DNA of 32,893 bases from Ruminococcus sp. (GCA_017441505.1 JAFRXL010000052.1:1-32893), one strand, 5' to 3'; shown: positions 16,048-24,380, numbered from the stretch's first letter. A program made the numbers and translations. The notes: generated by a model from the letters alone, not told the origin.

Positions 16048-17358
16048 CTGGATAAAAAAAGCAAAGAGCTTCTCATAAAGTTGGAGAATGCCGGATATGA
16101 GGCTTACTATGTCGGCGGATGCGTCAGGGACTCTATCATGGGCCGCAGTATGCATGACATCGACATAACAACATCAGCAAGACCAGAACAGACTATTGCT
16201 GTTTTCGGTGAGGAAAACATAATCCCTACAGGACTTAAACATGGTACTGTTACGGTGTGGAAGGAATATGAAGTAACCACTTATCGCATTGACGGTGATT
16301 ACAGTGACAGCCGCCGTCCGGATGAGGTGCACTTCACGGGTGATATAAATGAAGACCTCGCTCGCCGTGACTTTACAATGAATGCTATAGCTATGGATGT
16401 GCGGGGAGATATGGTCGACCCATTCGGGGGCAGGGACGATATTTCAGCCGGAGTCATACGCTGTGTAGGTGAACCGGAAAAACGTTTTGGTGAGGACGCT
16501 CTTCGTATACTTCGTGCAGTAAGATTTGCCTCTCAGCTTGGATTCTCCATAGAACCGAAAACGAGTACAGCCATACACAGTATGTGCGGAGAACTGAAAA
16601 AAATCTCCGCAGAGCGTGTGCGTGAGGAGCTGGACAAGCTCATTTGCGGCAAGGGTGCTGTTGATGTACTGCTGGAATACAGTGATGTGATACTCTCTGT
16701 GATACCGGAATTTGCTTCGAGTATTGGCTTTGACCAGCGTTCACCATATCATAAGTACACGGTATGGGAGCATATACTCAGAGCTATGGAGACAGCTCCG
16801 GAAAAAGATATGGTGCTCAGAAGAGCTCTTTTCTTCCACGATATTGCCAAGCCTGCGTGTGCTGCTTTCGATGAAACAGGAAGAGGACATTTCAAAGGTC
16901 ACGACAGTGTCGGTGCTGATATGACAAGAGAAATAATGAAAAGACTTCGTTACGACAGCAAGTCCATAGAGACAACGTTCAGACTCATTGCAAATCACAG
17001 TGCAAAGCTCCGCACGAAAGCTGATGTCAAACGTATGATGAACAGTATAGGCGATGAACTGTTTTTTGTACTTATGGAAATGAAAAAGTGCGATAATCTG
17101 GGAAAAAATGAATTCGTAGCTGAGGAAAATATCTTTTTCGATGAACTTATCTCTATAGGACATGAGATAGTCGATAATGACCAGTGCCGGACAGTCTCCG
17201 GACTTGCTGTGAATGGAAGTGACCTTATCGCTGCCGGATTCAGAGGATGTGTGATAGGTGAGATATTGGATGAACTGCTCGAAAAGGTGATAACAGAAGA
17301 ACTGCCTAATGACAGGACAGCTCTGCTTGAATATACAAGGAGGAATAAAAATGCTTAA
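16048..17358 (+). CDS. cca: CCA-adding enzyme (tRNA nucleotidyltransferase) with HD domain
   Basis: This 436-residue class II nucleotidyltransferase adds or repairs the tRNA 3' CCA. Motifs: AYYVGGCVRD, the metal pair in HDIDITTS, GTVTV, RRDFTMNAIAMD, GEDALRILRAVRFASQLGF, then an HD phosphohydrolase domain (FFHDIAKP, HFKGHD). The N-terminus needs about 11 residues before AGYEAYYVGG. No ATG or GTG is in frame there. CTG at 16048 follows AGAGGGTGATGTT at the right distance and gives LDKKSKELLIKLENAGYEAYY, so I use it. The alternative TTG at 16081 lacks a ribosome binding site and would cut the first helix. It overlaps pflA by 8 bases. Confidence 0.88.
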   Translation: MDKKSKELLIKLENAGYEAYYVGGCVRDSIMGRSMHDIDITTSARPEQTIAVFGEENIIPTGLKHGTVTVWKEYEVTTYRIDGDYSDSRRPDEVHFTGDINEDLARRDFTMNAIAMDVRGDMVDPFGGRDDISAGVIRCVGEPEKRFGEDALRILRAVRFASQLGFSIEPKTSTAIHSMCGELKKISAERVREELDKLICGKGAVDVLLEYSDVILSVIPEFASSIGFDQRSPYHKYTVWEHILRAMETAPEKDMVLRRALFFHDIAKPACAAFDETGRGHFKGHDSVGADMTREIMKRLRYDSKSIETTFRLIANHSAKLRTKADVKRMMNSIGDELFFVLMEMKKCDNLGKNEFVAEENIFFDELISIGHEIVDNDQCRTVSGLAVNGSDLIAAGFRGCVIGEILDELLEKVITEELPNDRTALLEYTRRNKNA

Positions 17359-18091
17359 AGGACGGATACATTCTACAGAGAGTTTCGGAACGGTAGATGG
17401 TCCTGGAGTACGTTTTGTTGTGTTTTTTCAGGGATGTCCGCTGAGGTGCAAATACTGTCACAACCCCGATACATGGGCTTTCGACGGCGGCAGAGAAGTG
17501 ACCGCAGAGGAGCTCCTGAAAGAGTATGATTCATATAAAGAATTCCTGAGATCAGGCGGAATAACTGCTACAGGCGGCGAGCCGCTCGCTCAGCCGGAGT
17601 TTCTTGCAGAGCTTTTCCGCATGGCTAAAGGGAAAAAAATACACACCTGTCTTGATACTTCCGCAGGATGTTTCGATCCGAATAATACTGCAAAAGTCGA
17701 CGAGGTGCTTGAATATACCGATCTCGTTATGCTTGATATAAAACATATCGATGATGAGGAGCATAAGAAGCTCACGGGACATACAAACCGCAATATACTT
17801 GCGTTTGCTGAATATCTGAGAGATAAGGGCATACCTGTCTGGATAAGACACGTAGTAGTGCCGGGGATAACTGACGATGAGGGAGAACTTTTTCGCCTTG
17901 GGGAGTTTCTTGCGACACTGAAGAATCTTAAAGCATTGGATGTGCTGCCTTATCATGATATGGCGAAGCCGAAATATGAAAATTTAGGTATAGAGTATCC
18001 ACTCGGAGACACTCCGCCGCTGACGAAAGAGGAAGCAATAAAGGCGAGGGAGATAATAATAAAAGGGATAAAATCAGGACTAAAAAAATAA
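17351..18091 (+). CDS. pflA: Pyruvate formate-lyase activating enzyme (radical SAM)
   Basis: This 246-residue radical SAM activase starts MLKGRIHSTESFGTVDGPGVRFVVFFQGC and has the 4Fe-4S motif CPLRCKYCHNPDTW (CxxxCxxC, about residues 31-38). GGITATGGEPLAQ and VVPGITDDEGEL follow. It generates the glycyl radical on pyruvate formate-lyase in fermentation. The ATG at 17351 follows AAGGAGGAATAAA and overlaps the cca stop by 8 bases, suggesting translational coupling. An upstream in-frame start at 17309 is not needed. No pflB is in the window, so the partner lies elsewhere. Confidence 0.94.
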   Translation: MLKGRIHSTESFGTVDGPGVRFVVFFQGCPLRCKYCHNPDTWAFDGGREVTAEELLKEYDSYKEFLRSGGITATGGEPLAQPEFLAELFRMAKGKKIHTCLDTSAGCFDPNNTAKVDEVLEYTDLVMLDIKHIDDEEHKKLTGHTNRNILAFAEYLRDKGIPVWIRHVVVPGITDDEGELFRLGEFLATLKNLKALDVLPYHDMAKPKYENLGIEYPLGDTPPLTKEEAIKAREIIIKGIKSGLKK

Positions 18092-18094
18092 GAG

Positions 18095-18316
18095 AAAAAA
18101 ACGCCGAAGGCGGGCATAATGAGAGTCCAGAGAGAGGTTCTCTCTCTGGCGGGAAGGTGTACGAGGTTACCCCTACCAGCGGTAGGGGATGTCAGCTTGC
18201 TGACAGGGGTGGCTGGACCCGATTAGGGTGGGCAGAGCCCTTCCTAAGAAGCAGTCCAGCGAGCAAAGCAACGCTGGACGGACGGCTCGTAGTACTTGTC
18301 CCAGCTTGACTGGCGT
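18095..18316 (-). repeat. Structured intergenic repeat R3a (long form, subtype II tail)
   Basis: Read on the minus strand it begins with CCAG-TCAAG-CTGG (about 18302-18314). It has the 8-bp stem GTCCAGCG (18254-18261) with CGCTGGAC (18272-18279), again with a 10-base loop but a different arm sequence from R2. The two extra hairpins and the 10-bp CCAGAGAGAG stem (18127-18149) match R2. It ends in CGCC-TTC-GGCG (18102-18112) plus a T run that lies against the pflA stop codon. Confidence 0.8.
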
Positions 18317-18327
18317 AATAAATAAGA

Positions 18328-18357
18328 GTGAACCGTATTTTAGGTTCACCCTTTTTG
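18328..18357 (+). terminator. Probable pflA operon terminator between R3a and R3b
   Basis: GTGAACC (18328-18334) pairs with GGTTCAC (18343-18349), followed by CCTTTTTG. It separates the two facing repeat copies and is the first plus-strand terminator after pflA. Confidence 0.65.
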
Positions 18358-18519
18358 TCGGTCAAGCCGAGGAAAGCAAATGCGGACGGTCCGTAAAAAC
18401 TCGCTACGCTGTTTTTACTACTTCTGAGGGAAGGCTCTGCCTTCCCTCGCACACCCTACCGCCAGAGAGAGAACCTCTCTCTGGACTCTCGTTATGTCGC
18501 CTTCGGCGTTTTATTTTTT
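18357..18519 (+). repeat. Structured intergenic repeat R3b (medium form)
   Basis: It begins GTCGG-TCAAG-CCGAGG. It has the stem GTAAAAAC (18393-18400) with GTTTTTAC (18411-18418), then GAGGGAAGGC (18426-18435) with GCCTTCCCTC (18439-18448) around loop TCT. The 10-bp CCAGAGAGAG stem (18462-18484) follows, and it ends in CGCC-TTC-GGCG (18498-18508) with a T-rich run to 18519. It faces R3a, so the terminator ends of the pair point outward to the 3' ends of pflA and tyrS. Confidence 0.8.
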
Positions 18520-18529
18520 CTTTTCTTTT

Positions 18530-19747
18530 TTATTTAACTACAACTTTCTTGAAAGCCTTCTTGCCCTTGCGGACTATTGTCTCACCTTCAAGCTTTATCT
18601 GTGCTTTAGCATCTGTCATCTTCTCATCATTTACTGTGATTCCACCCTGCTGTACAAGTCTTCTTGCCTCTGATACAGAAGGTGCAAGTCCGGACTTTAC
18701 AAGCAGATTGAGAAGACCAATGCATCCGTCAGTAAGGTCAGCTGAGTCTATCTCTGCTACAGGCATATTTGCGTCATTACCGCTTCCGCCAAAGAGTGCC
18801 TTAGCTGCTGCCTTAGCTTTTTCAGCTTCCTCTTCGCCGTGAACAAGCTTTGTGAGCTCGTAAGCAAGAAGCTCCTTAGCTGCATTAAACTGAGCTCCTT
18901 CCATTGTCTTTTCCATTTCCTCTATCTGCTCTACAGGAACGAATGTGAGCATTTTAAGACACTTGATAACGTCAGCATCAGCAACATTTCTCCAGTACTG
19001 GAAGAATTCGTATGGAGAAGTTTTTTCTGGATCGAGCCATACTGCTCCCTTTTCGGTCTTGCCCATTTTCTTGCCCTCAGAATTGAGGAGAAGTGTGATA
19101 GTCATTGCGTAAGCATCCTTGCCGAGCTTTCTCCTTATGAGCTCTGTGCCGCCGAGCATATTTGCCCACTGGTCATCTCCGCCGAACTGCATATTGCATC
19201 CGTACTTCTGGAAGAGTTCGAGGAAGTCGTAGCTCTGCATTATCATGTAGTTGAATTCGAGGAAAGTGAGTCCTCTTTCCATTCTCTGCTTGTAGCACTC
19301 GTGTGAGAGCATACGGTTAACGCTGAAATGAGCTCCGACATCACGGAGAAGCTCGATGTAATTGAGCTTCATGAGCCAGTCTGCATTGTTTACGATTATA
19401 GCCTTGTCATCAGCAAAGTCGATGAAACGGCTCATCTGCTTCTTGAAGCAGTCAACGTTGTGCTGGATAGTCTCAGGAGTCATCATTTTACGCATATCAG
19501 TTTTGCCGGAAGGGTCACCTATCATTGCAGTACCGCCGCCAATGAGTACGATAGGCTTGTTTCCTGCCATCTGGAGTCTCTTCATAAGACAGAGTGCCAT
19601 GAAGTGACCTACGTGGAGTGAGTCTGCTGTTGGGTCAAAGCCGATGTAGAATGTAGCTTTTCCGGCATTAACAAGCTCCTCTATCTCTTTTTCGTCTGTG
19701 AGCTGTGCAAGCAGCCCTCTGCGTTTGAGTTCTTCAAAAGTAGTCAT
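18530..19747 (-). CDS. tyrS: Tyrosyl-tRNA synthetase
   Basis: This 405-residue class I synthetase charges tRNA-Tyr. It has [21 protein letters not shown] (HIGH-like HVGH), [25 protein letters not shown], the KMSKS-like GKKMGKT, and a C-terminal S4 RNA-binding domain ([19 protein letters not shown]). The ATG at 19745-19747 follows AAGGAGAA at a good distance; a TTG two codons upstream is less likely. A T-box leader (19872-20110) and promoter precede it, so expression should rise with uncharged tRNA-Tyr. Its 3' end abuts the terminator end of repeat R3b. Confidence 0.97.
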   Translation of the reverse strand: MTTFEELKRRGLLAQLTDEKEIEELVNAGKATFYIGFDPTADSLHVGHFMALCLMKRLQMAGNKPIVLIGGGTAMIGDPSGKTDMRKMMTPETIQHNVDCFKKQMSRFIDFADDKAIIVNNADWLMKLNYIELLRDVGAHFSVNRMLSHECYKQRMERGLTFLEFNYMIMQSYDFLELFQKYGCNMQFGGDDQWANMLGGTELIRRKLGKDAYAMTITLLLNSEGKKMGKTEKGAVWLDPEKTSPYEFFQYWRNVADADVIKCLKMLTFVPVEQIEEMEKTMEGAQFNAAKELLAYELTKLVHGEEEAEKAKAAAKALFGGSGNDANMPVAEIDSADLTDGCIGLLNLLVKSGLAPSVSEARRLVQQGGITVNDEKMTDAKAQIKLEGETIVRKGKKAFKKVVVK

Positions 19748-19871
19748 AATCAAATTCTCCTTGTTTTTATTTTATTATTAATGTATTTTCATTTGATTTG
19801 ATGCAATAAGCCATGAGCTCGTTTTCTGACCTCATTTTTATCACGACCTTCCATTTATGATACCATTAACT

Positions 19872-20110
19872 AAAAAACCCCCGTACAGAATTACTGTACG
19901 AGGACGAATTTACTCGTGGTACCACCCCGGTTCGCCGGACTTCCGCCCGACCTCTTTAAGCTGTAACGGGCTTACCCGTCCGCACCTACTTCAAGTTCAG
20001 CACGACTGCTCCGGGATGTAGCTCCTGTGACTGCATTGTTTCCTCCCACCTACCGGAAACTCTCTGAAAATGCTCCTCGCCACGGTTTATTCCCTTCATC
20101 GCCTTTATTT
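19872..20110 (-). promoter_or_regulatory. T-box riboswitch upstream of tyrS
   Basis: The minus strand carries AGAGAGT near the 5' end, a structured stem I region and the T-box core GGGGTGGTACCACGAG (19913-19928). Then comes a terminator stem (arms about 19878-19888 and 19894-19903, CGTACAG/CTGTACG) followed by six T (19872-19877). Unpaired tRNA CCA ends bind the T-box core and favour the antiterminator. A TAC (Tyr) triplet at 20018-20020 is a possible specifier; I do not assign it firmly. Confidence 0.93.
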
Positions 20111-20115
20111 CTTCT

Positions 20116-20145
20116 ATAATATCACACTTCTCACCGGTCTGTCAA
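20116..20145 (-). promoter_or_regulatory. tyrS promoter
   Basis: On the minus strand there is TTGACA (20140-20145), an 18-base spacer and TATTAT (20116-20121), which places the start site just upstream of the T-box. Confidence 0.78.
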
Positions 20146-20185
20146 GCATAATTATTGTTAACATATAAAAATATTAGTCCCCCTA

Positions 20186-20214
20186 TTGACTTTCTGCACG
20201 CTTTGTTGTATAAT
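20186..20214 (+). promoter_or_regulatory. tRNA-Thr promoter
   Basis: TTGACT (20186-20191), a 17-base spacer and TATAAT (20209-20214), ending 19 bases before the tRNA. Confidence 0.88.
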
Positions 20215-20232
20215 ATTATTCGTTGAGTTGGT

Positions 20233-20308
20233 GCTGATGTGGCACAGTCGGTAGCGCAACGCCTTGGTAAGGCGTAGGTCGTCGGTTCAAGTCCGATCAT
20301 CAGCTCCA
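20233..20308 (+). tRNA. tRNA-Thr (anticodon GGT)
   Basis: A 76-base cloverleaf: acceptor GCTGATG (20233-20239) pairs fully with CATCAGC (20298-20304). The D arm contains GTCGGTAGC, the anticodon arm is ACGCC-TTGGTAA-GGCGT with GGT, and the T arm is GTCGG-TTCAAGT-CCGAT. The discriminator is T and CCA is encoded. Confidence 0.97.
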
Positions 20309-20310
20309 CG

Positions 20311-20345
20311 AAAAAAGCGGTTCAGTTAATCTGAGCCGCTTTTTA
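20311..20345 (+). terminator. tRNA-Thr terminator
   Basis: GCGGTTCAG pairs with CTGAGCCGC (one wobble) around TTAAT, flanked by A and T runs. It follows the tRNA directly, so this is a single-gene tRNA unit. The A run means it may also work on the minus strand. Confidence 0.9.
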
Positions 20346-20383
20346 TTTTACCATTTTCAATAAAATCAAATAAAACTATATTT

Positions 20384-20608
20384 TTATACTCCTAATACAG
20401 CCAGTACTATTACATCTTTTGCTGGTGCCATTATATTTTTTACTTCCTGATGTAAATAATAGCCAAGCTGATCTTCACTAATTTCTGTTATTAAGCTATC
20501 CTTTTCGGAATCATATGCTCTTAAAGTTATGATATTGCCATCACTAAATTTAAATATGCCTACTTTGATATCTTCACGAATAAGATTTAATACATCAAAA
20601 ACTACCAT
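20384..20608 (-). CDS. Small protein of unknown function
   Basis: A 74-residue ORF that I do not recognise. It starts MVVFDVLNLIREDIKVGIFKFSDGNIITLRAY and ends in a hydrophobic stretch VIVLAVLGV. AGAGGTG precedes the ATG at 20606-20608. Codon use is AT-rich compared with the surrounding housekeeping genes. It lies in an islet just after tRNA-Thr together with another small ORF on the same strand. It may be an adaptor or a remnant of acquired DNA. No clear domain or transmembrane helix is seen. Confidence 0.5.
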   Translation of the reverse strand: MVVFDVLNLIREDIKVGIFKFSDGNIITLRAYDSEKDSLITEISEDQLGYYLHQEVKNIMAPAKDVIVLAVLGV

Positions 20609-20682
20609 AGAAACACCTCTTTTTTATTTGTATAAATTATAAATATTTATATATCTTTATGATTTGAATTGATTTTAACTAA

Positions 20683-20874
20683 TCACCTAAGTTGCCAGTA
20701 ATCACATCGTTGCTGACTTGCACTTGTATAAGTTGCTCCGCTATTACGATTCAGACATATGCTTCGATAACTGTCAAAAAAGCGGCACGTTCTGCATGAA
20801 CTAAGGTTTGCAGCAATATTCTTTTTTAGTTGTTGCTTCATGTTATACTTGTTTTTGTTTCCAAATAGTCCCAT
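20683..20874 (-). CDS. Small cysteine-rich protein
   Basis: A 63-residue ORF I do not recognise. It starts MGLFGNKNKYNMKQQLKKN and carries four Cys as CRTC, then SICLN nine residues later and RCDYW near the C-terminus. This spacing suits binding a metal or Fe-S centre. AGGAGGTATATT is a strong ribosome binding site for the ATG at 20872-20874. It precedes the 74-residue ORF on the same strand with a 74-base gap, so the two may be cotranscribed. A possible -35 (TTGACA, 20960-20965) upstream lacks a well-spaced -10. Confidence 0.6.
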   Translation of the reverse strand: MGLFGNKNKYNMKQQLKKNIAANLSSCRTCRFFDSYRSICLNRNSGATYTSASQQRCDYWQLR

Positions 20875-21156
20875 ATAATATACCTCCTATAAACGTCATA
20901 AATTCGTTTTAGAAAGAGCTCGTTTCTTTTACGCTATACAAAGTATACCATTTTTTTTTTGTCAATAGAATATGGTAAAATAGTATATTTTTGTAAAGAT
21001 TCCCAAAAAAGAATGATATCAATTATTAGAAATTGATGAAACCAACAAAACTTAAAGATTGATTATTTAATAAATTTCTAACATATATGCTATCCATGCA
21101 TACTTGTACCTTCTTGTGAATAAGATATAACAAAGCAAAAATCAAGGAGGTCACCC
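20875..21156. other. AT-rich intergenic region upstream of the sipL-like gene
   Basis: No coding signal is seen. It holds a ten-T homopolymer (20951-20960) and a near-palindrome around GTATAC (20933-20949) upstream of the Cys-rich ORF. Two weak plus-strand promoter candidates precede the sipL-like gene: TTGTAC (21104-21109) with TATAAC (21126-21131), and CATACTTG at about 21099-21106, which resembles a sigma-E -10 box without a clear -35. Confidence 0.35.
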
Positions 21157-22710
21157 ATGGAATTTAAGATAAACCGAGAGACAGTACCTGCGGCAGAGTG
21201 CATATATGACGGCATACAGGAGCAGAGTGTAGAACTGGACTACATACTTCCCGACTATTATCCTGATATATTCAGACTTATCCGTTGTCGGATAGAGCCG
21301 GTGATAACGAACAGCTCAGTAAATGGGGATAAGCTGAATTACGAGCTTCGCTGTGACATAAAGGTGCTTTACTGCGGAGAAGAAGATACAGTGATACGCA
21401 GTGTAAGTCAGACGCAGAGTTTCACAAAGACGGTGGACATAGGGAGAAACTGTGATAATGCAGCGATAGAACTTACTCCAAAGACCGGCTTTGTGAACTA
21501 CAGGGCAGTAAACAAACGACGTCTTGATATAAGGGGAGCGGTATCGGTCAAGATAAAAGTGACCGGTGAAAAGGAGCAGGAGGTCATAACAGATGCAGAG
21601 GGAATGAATATCCAGCTGAGAAAAATGCCTGTACGTTTTGCGTCAAAGACCACGACCATAGAAAAGGTAATGCGGATAAGTGAAGAGACAGAGCTTTCAC
21701 CTGCCCAGCCTTCTATAATGAGCATAATAGGAGTACGCTGTACTGCAAACGATATTGAGAACAAGCTTATATCCGGAAAACTTCTTGTTAAGGGAGAGAT
21801 TGAAGCGAAAGTACTTTACGCCTGTGAAAGTGACGGCGAAGGTGCAGCGGAGCTTATGGTATTTTCGCTGCCATTCAGTCAGATAATGGATATAGATGAA
21901 ATAGACGAGAGTTTTGATTGCAGTATAACTACAGAGGTGGTCAGCTGTGATGTAACACCGGCATCCGGAAAAAACGGGGATAACAGGATGCTGAGATGTG
22001 AAGCTGAGCTCAGGATAAAATGCAGTGCGGTAAAGACGGGTTCAGCGATGCTGGTAACGGACGCATACTCCACAGTATATCCCTGTGAATTGTCTGTATC
22101 AGAGATAAAGACCGAGCAGATACCAGTCATATATAATGAAAGTTTCCGCAGCAATGTCCGTATAGCGGAGGGGGATCAGATGCCGGAGACTGTATATGCG
22201 ATGTGGTGTGTGCCGAAGAATATAAATACACGCATTGCCGACGACGGTCACAACGTAGTAATAACAGGTATGCTGACATACTCAATGGCAGCAAAGGATG
22301 CATCAGGTATGATGATAATGCCTGACAAGGACGAAGCATTTGAAGAGACTATCGACCTCGGAGATGACATATCCGGAAGTACTATAACAGCCGATATAAA
22401 GGTGCGGGAGGTATCATATAATATCACATCAGAGGGAGTATTGTCGGCAAAGGCAGATATATCGGCAGAAATATCGGTTTCGGGCAGTTCAGTAGTAAAT
22501 GCTGTAACTGATATATCTATTGATGATACTGCGAAGAAAGAACGTGACGGCGACTATTCGATGAAGCTGTACTATGGTGCTGAAAATGAGGATATATGGG
22601 ACATCGCAAAGCGTTACAGCACAAGTGTTGACGCTGTAAGAGAGGAAAATGACATTGACGGAGACAAAATAGAAAACGGCGGTATGCTTCTCATACCCAT
22701 TATAAATTGA
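21157..22710 (+). CDS. sipL: SipL-like spore coat assembly protein (DUF3794/SPOCS plus LysM)
   Basis: This 517-residue protein has SPOCS (DUF3794) segments: the opening with ELDYILPDYYPDIFRLIRCRIEP, then repeats including ISEETELSPAQPSIMSIIG. It ends in a LysM domain (YYGAENEDIWDIAKRYSTSVDAVREENDIDGDKIENGGMLLIP). This matches SipL of Clostridioides difficile in length and layout. There SipL binds SpoIVA through the LysM domain to build the coat base on the forespore. The next gene is spoIVA, 22 bases downstream, which strongly supports the call. The start follows AAGGAGGTCACCC. The gene should be expressed in the mother cell. Confidence 0.85.
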   Translation: MEFKINRETVPAAECIYDGIQEQSVELDYILPDYYPDIFRLIRCRIEPVITNSSVNGDKLNYELRCDIKVLYCGEEDTVIRSVSQTQSFTKTVDIGRNCDNAAIELTPKTGFVNYRAVNKRRLDIRGAVSVKIKVTGEKEQEVITDAEGMNIQLRKMPVRFASKTTTIEKVMRISEETELSPAQPSIMSIIGVRCTANDIENKLISGKLLVKGEIEAKVLYACESDGEGAAELMVFSLPFSQIMDIDEIDESFDCSITTEVVSCDVTPASGKNGDNRMLRCEAELRIKCSAVKTGSAMLVTDAYSTVYPCELSVSEIKTEQIPVIYNESFRSNVRIAEGDQMPETVYAMWCVPKNINTRIADDGHNVVITGMLTYSMAAKDASGMMIMPDKDEAFEETIDLGDDISGSTITADIKVREVSYNITSEGVLSAKADISAEISVSGSSVVNAVTDISIDDTAKKERDGDYSMKLYYGAENEDIWDIAKRYSTSVDAVREENDIDGDKIENGGMLLIPIIN

Positions 22711-22732
22711 AAAAATTGAAAAGGAGCATAAC

Positions 22733-24208
22733 ATGGTAAAAGATATATACAGCAATATCGCCGAACGTACAGGCGGTGACATTTACATAGGCGTAGTTGG
22801 ACCCGTAAGAACAGGCAAGTCCACCTTTATAAAGAGGTTTATGGAAACTCTGGTCATACCTAATATATCCGGAGGTTATAAGCGTGAAAGAGCTATAGAT
22901 GAACTTCCGCAGTCGGCAGCAGGAAAAACTATCATGACCACAGAACCTAAATTCATACCGGAGGAAGCGGTTACAGTTGATTTAGGTGACGGAGCGGGAT
23001 TCCGTGTGCGTCTGATAGACTGCGTGGGGTATATAGTTCCAAGTTCACTGGGATACATAGAAAACGAGCAGCCAAGAATGGTCATGACTTCGTGGTTCGA
23101 TGAAGAGATACCGTTCAATATGGCTGCTGAGATAGGTACTCAGAAGGTAATAACAGACCACTCAACAATTGGTCTTGTAGTGACTACTGACGGCTCTATA
23201 TCAGATATTCCAAGAGAGGAATATCAGGAGTGCGAAGAGAGAGTTATCCGTGAGCTTAAAGAGCTCGGCAAGCCGTTTGTGGTGATACTGAACTCTCTTA
23301 CGCCGGATTCACCTGAAACAAAAGCACTTGCTGATGAGCTTACAGACCGATATGATGCAAAAGTTTTGCCGGTAAGCTGCCTTGAACTCGATGAGGACAA
23401 CATCCGTGATATAATGCGTGAGATACTCTTTTCTTTCCCGATAAAAGAGATAAATATCCGTACAGCAAGGTGGATAAACACTCTTGAAAAGGGTCACTGG
23501 CTTAAAGACGAGATACAGAATTGTATCCGCAATGCTGCAAAGGACATCAAGATAGTCAGAGAGGCTGCAAGTGCCGCAGAAGCTATGAGCGACTGTCCGC
23601 ATATACTCAAAGCGGAGGTTGCTTCAATAGATCTCGGAAAAGGCTCTGTGACCATAAATGCCGAGCTGGACAGTTCACTTTTTTATAAGATACTCGGAGA
23701 AACTACCGGTATAGAGATAGAAAGTGAAAGCGACCTCATGCCGCTGCTCACGGAGCTTAACGAGATAAGACGCAAGTATCAGAGGATAGAGCCTGCACTT
23801 GCAGAGGTCGAAGCTACCGGCTATGGCATAGTTATGCCGGAGCTCGATGAACTGACTCTTGAAGAGCCTAAGATAATCCGACAGGGCGGAAAATACGGAG
23901 TAAGACTGAAAGCTTCCGCACCGTCTATACATCTCATGAAGGCGAATATCAATACGACAGTAAGCCCGATAGTCGGGACTGAAAAGCAGTCAGAGGAACT
24001 TGTGATGTATCTGCTTGACGGTTTTGATGATGATCCGAAAAAAATATGGGAATCGAATATATTTGGAAAGTCACTGCATGAGCTGGTGAATGAGGGACTG
24101 CACAGTAAGCTCTACAAGATGCCGAATGATGCGAGAATGAAGATACAGGAGACACTTGAAAGGGTAATAAATGACGGCTGCAGCGGCTTGATATGTTTTA
24201 TACTATGA
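22733..24208 (+). CDS. spoIVA: Stage IV sporulation protein A (spore coat basement ATPase)
   Basis: This 491-residue protein is the coat-anchoring ATPase SpoIVA. It starts MVKDIYSNIAERTGGDIYIGVVGPVRTGKSTF with a Walker A motif (GPVRTGKST, 23-31). It has RLIDCVGY and the Switch-like DHSTIGLVVTTDGSI, and ends ICFIL like family members, whose C-terminus contacts the membrane anchor SpoVM. Length is the family norm (about 492). It polymerises around the forespore using ATP. AAGGAGC precedes the ATG. With the sipL-like gene it forms a two-gene operon. Confidence 0.97.
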   Translation: MVKDIYSNIAERTGGDIYIGVVGPVRTGKSTFIKRFMETLVIPNISGGYKRERAIDELPQSAAGKTIMTTEPKFIPEEAVTVDLGDGAGFRVRLIDCVGYIVPSSLGYIENEQPRMVMTSWFDEEIPFNMAAEIGTQKVITDHSTIGLVVTTDGSISDIPREEYQECEERVIRELKELGKPFVVILNSLTPDSPETKALADELTDRYDAKVLPVSCLELDEDNIRDIMREILFSFPIKEINIRTARWINTLEKGHWLKDEIQNCIRNAAKDIKIVREAASAAEAMSDCPHILKAEVASIDLGKGSVTINAELDSSLFYKILGETTGIEIESESDLMPLLTELNEIRRKYQRIEPALAEVEATGYGIVMPELDELTLEEPKIIRQGGKYGVRLKASAPSIHLMKANINTTVSPIVGTEKQSEELVMYLLDGFDDDPKKIWESNIFGKSLHELVNEGLHSKLYKMPNDARMKIQETLERVINDGCSGLICFIL

Positions 24209-24214
24209 AAAAGA

Positions 24215-24380
24215 AAAAATAAAAAACGGCGAAGCCGACAATAACGGGATTCCAAAGGGTTATTTAACCCTTTGGCAAGGAGGTGTGCGAGGGGGAACAG
24301 AGTTCCCCCTCAAGAGTAGTAAAAACAGCGTAGCGAGTTTTTACGGACCGTCCGCATTGCTTCCCTCGGCTTGACCGACG
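24215..24380 (-). repeat. Structured intergenic repeat R4a (medium form)
   Basis: Read on the minus strand it begins CGG-TCAAG-CCG (about 24367-24377). It has the stem GTAAAAAC (24319-24326) with GTTTTTAC (24337-24344), then GAGGGGGAAC (24289-24298) with GTTCCCCCTC (24302-24311) around TCT. A 10-bp stem CCAAAGGGTT (24252-24261) with AACCCTTTGG (24266-24275) sits where the other copies have CCAGAGAGAG. It ends in CGGC-TTC-GCCG (24227-24237) plus a T-rich run reaching the spoIVA stop. The substituted arms still pair. Confidence 0.8.

Noticed and set aside
18228-18842. 204-residue plus-strand ORF over R3a, R3b and the end of tyrS
   Set aside because: It is antisense to tyrS in its second half and made of repeat sequence in the first. 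No homology pattern is visible.
20384-20874. Two small genes after tRNA-Thr as a toxin-antitoxin pair
   Set aside because: The gap is 74 bases, neither product has a toxin or antitoxin motif, and the Cys-rich protein looks like a metal-binding protein.
20300-21156. attL/attR direct repeats of the tRNA-Thr 3' end
   Set aside because: I found no second copy of the tRNA 3' sequence in the islet, and no integrase gene is present.
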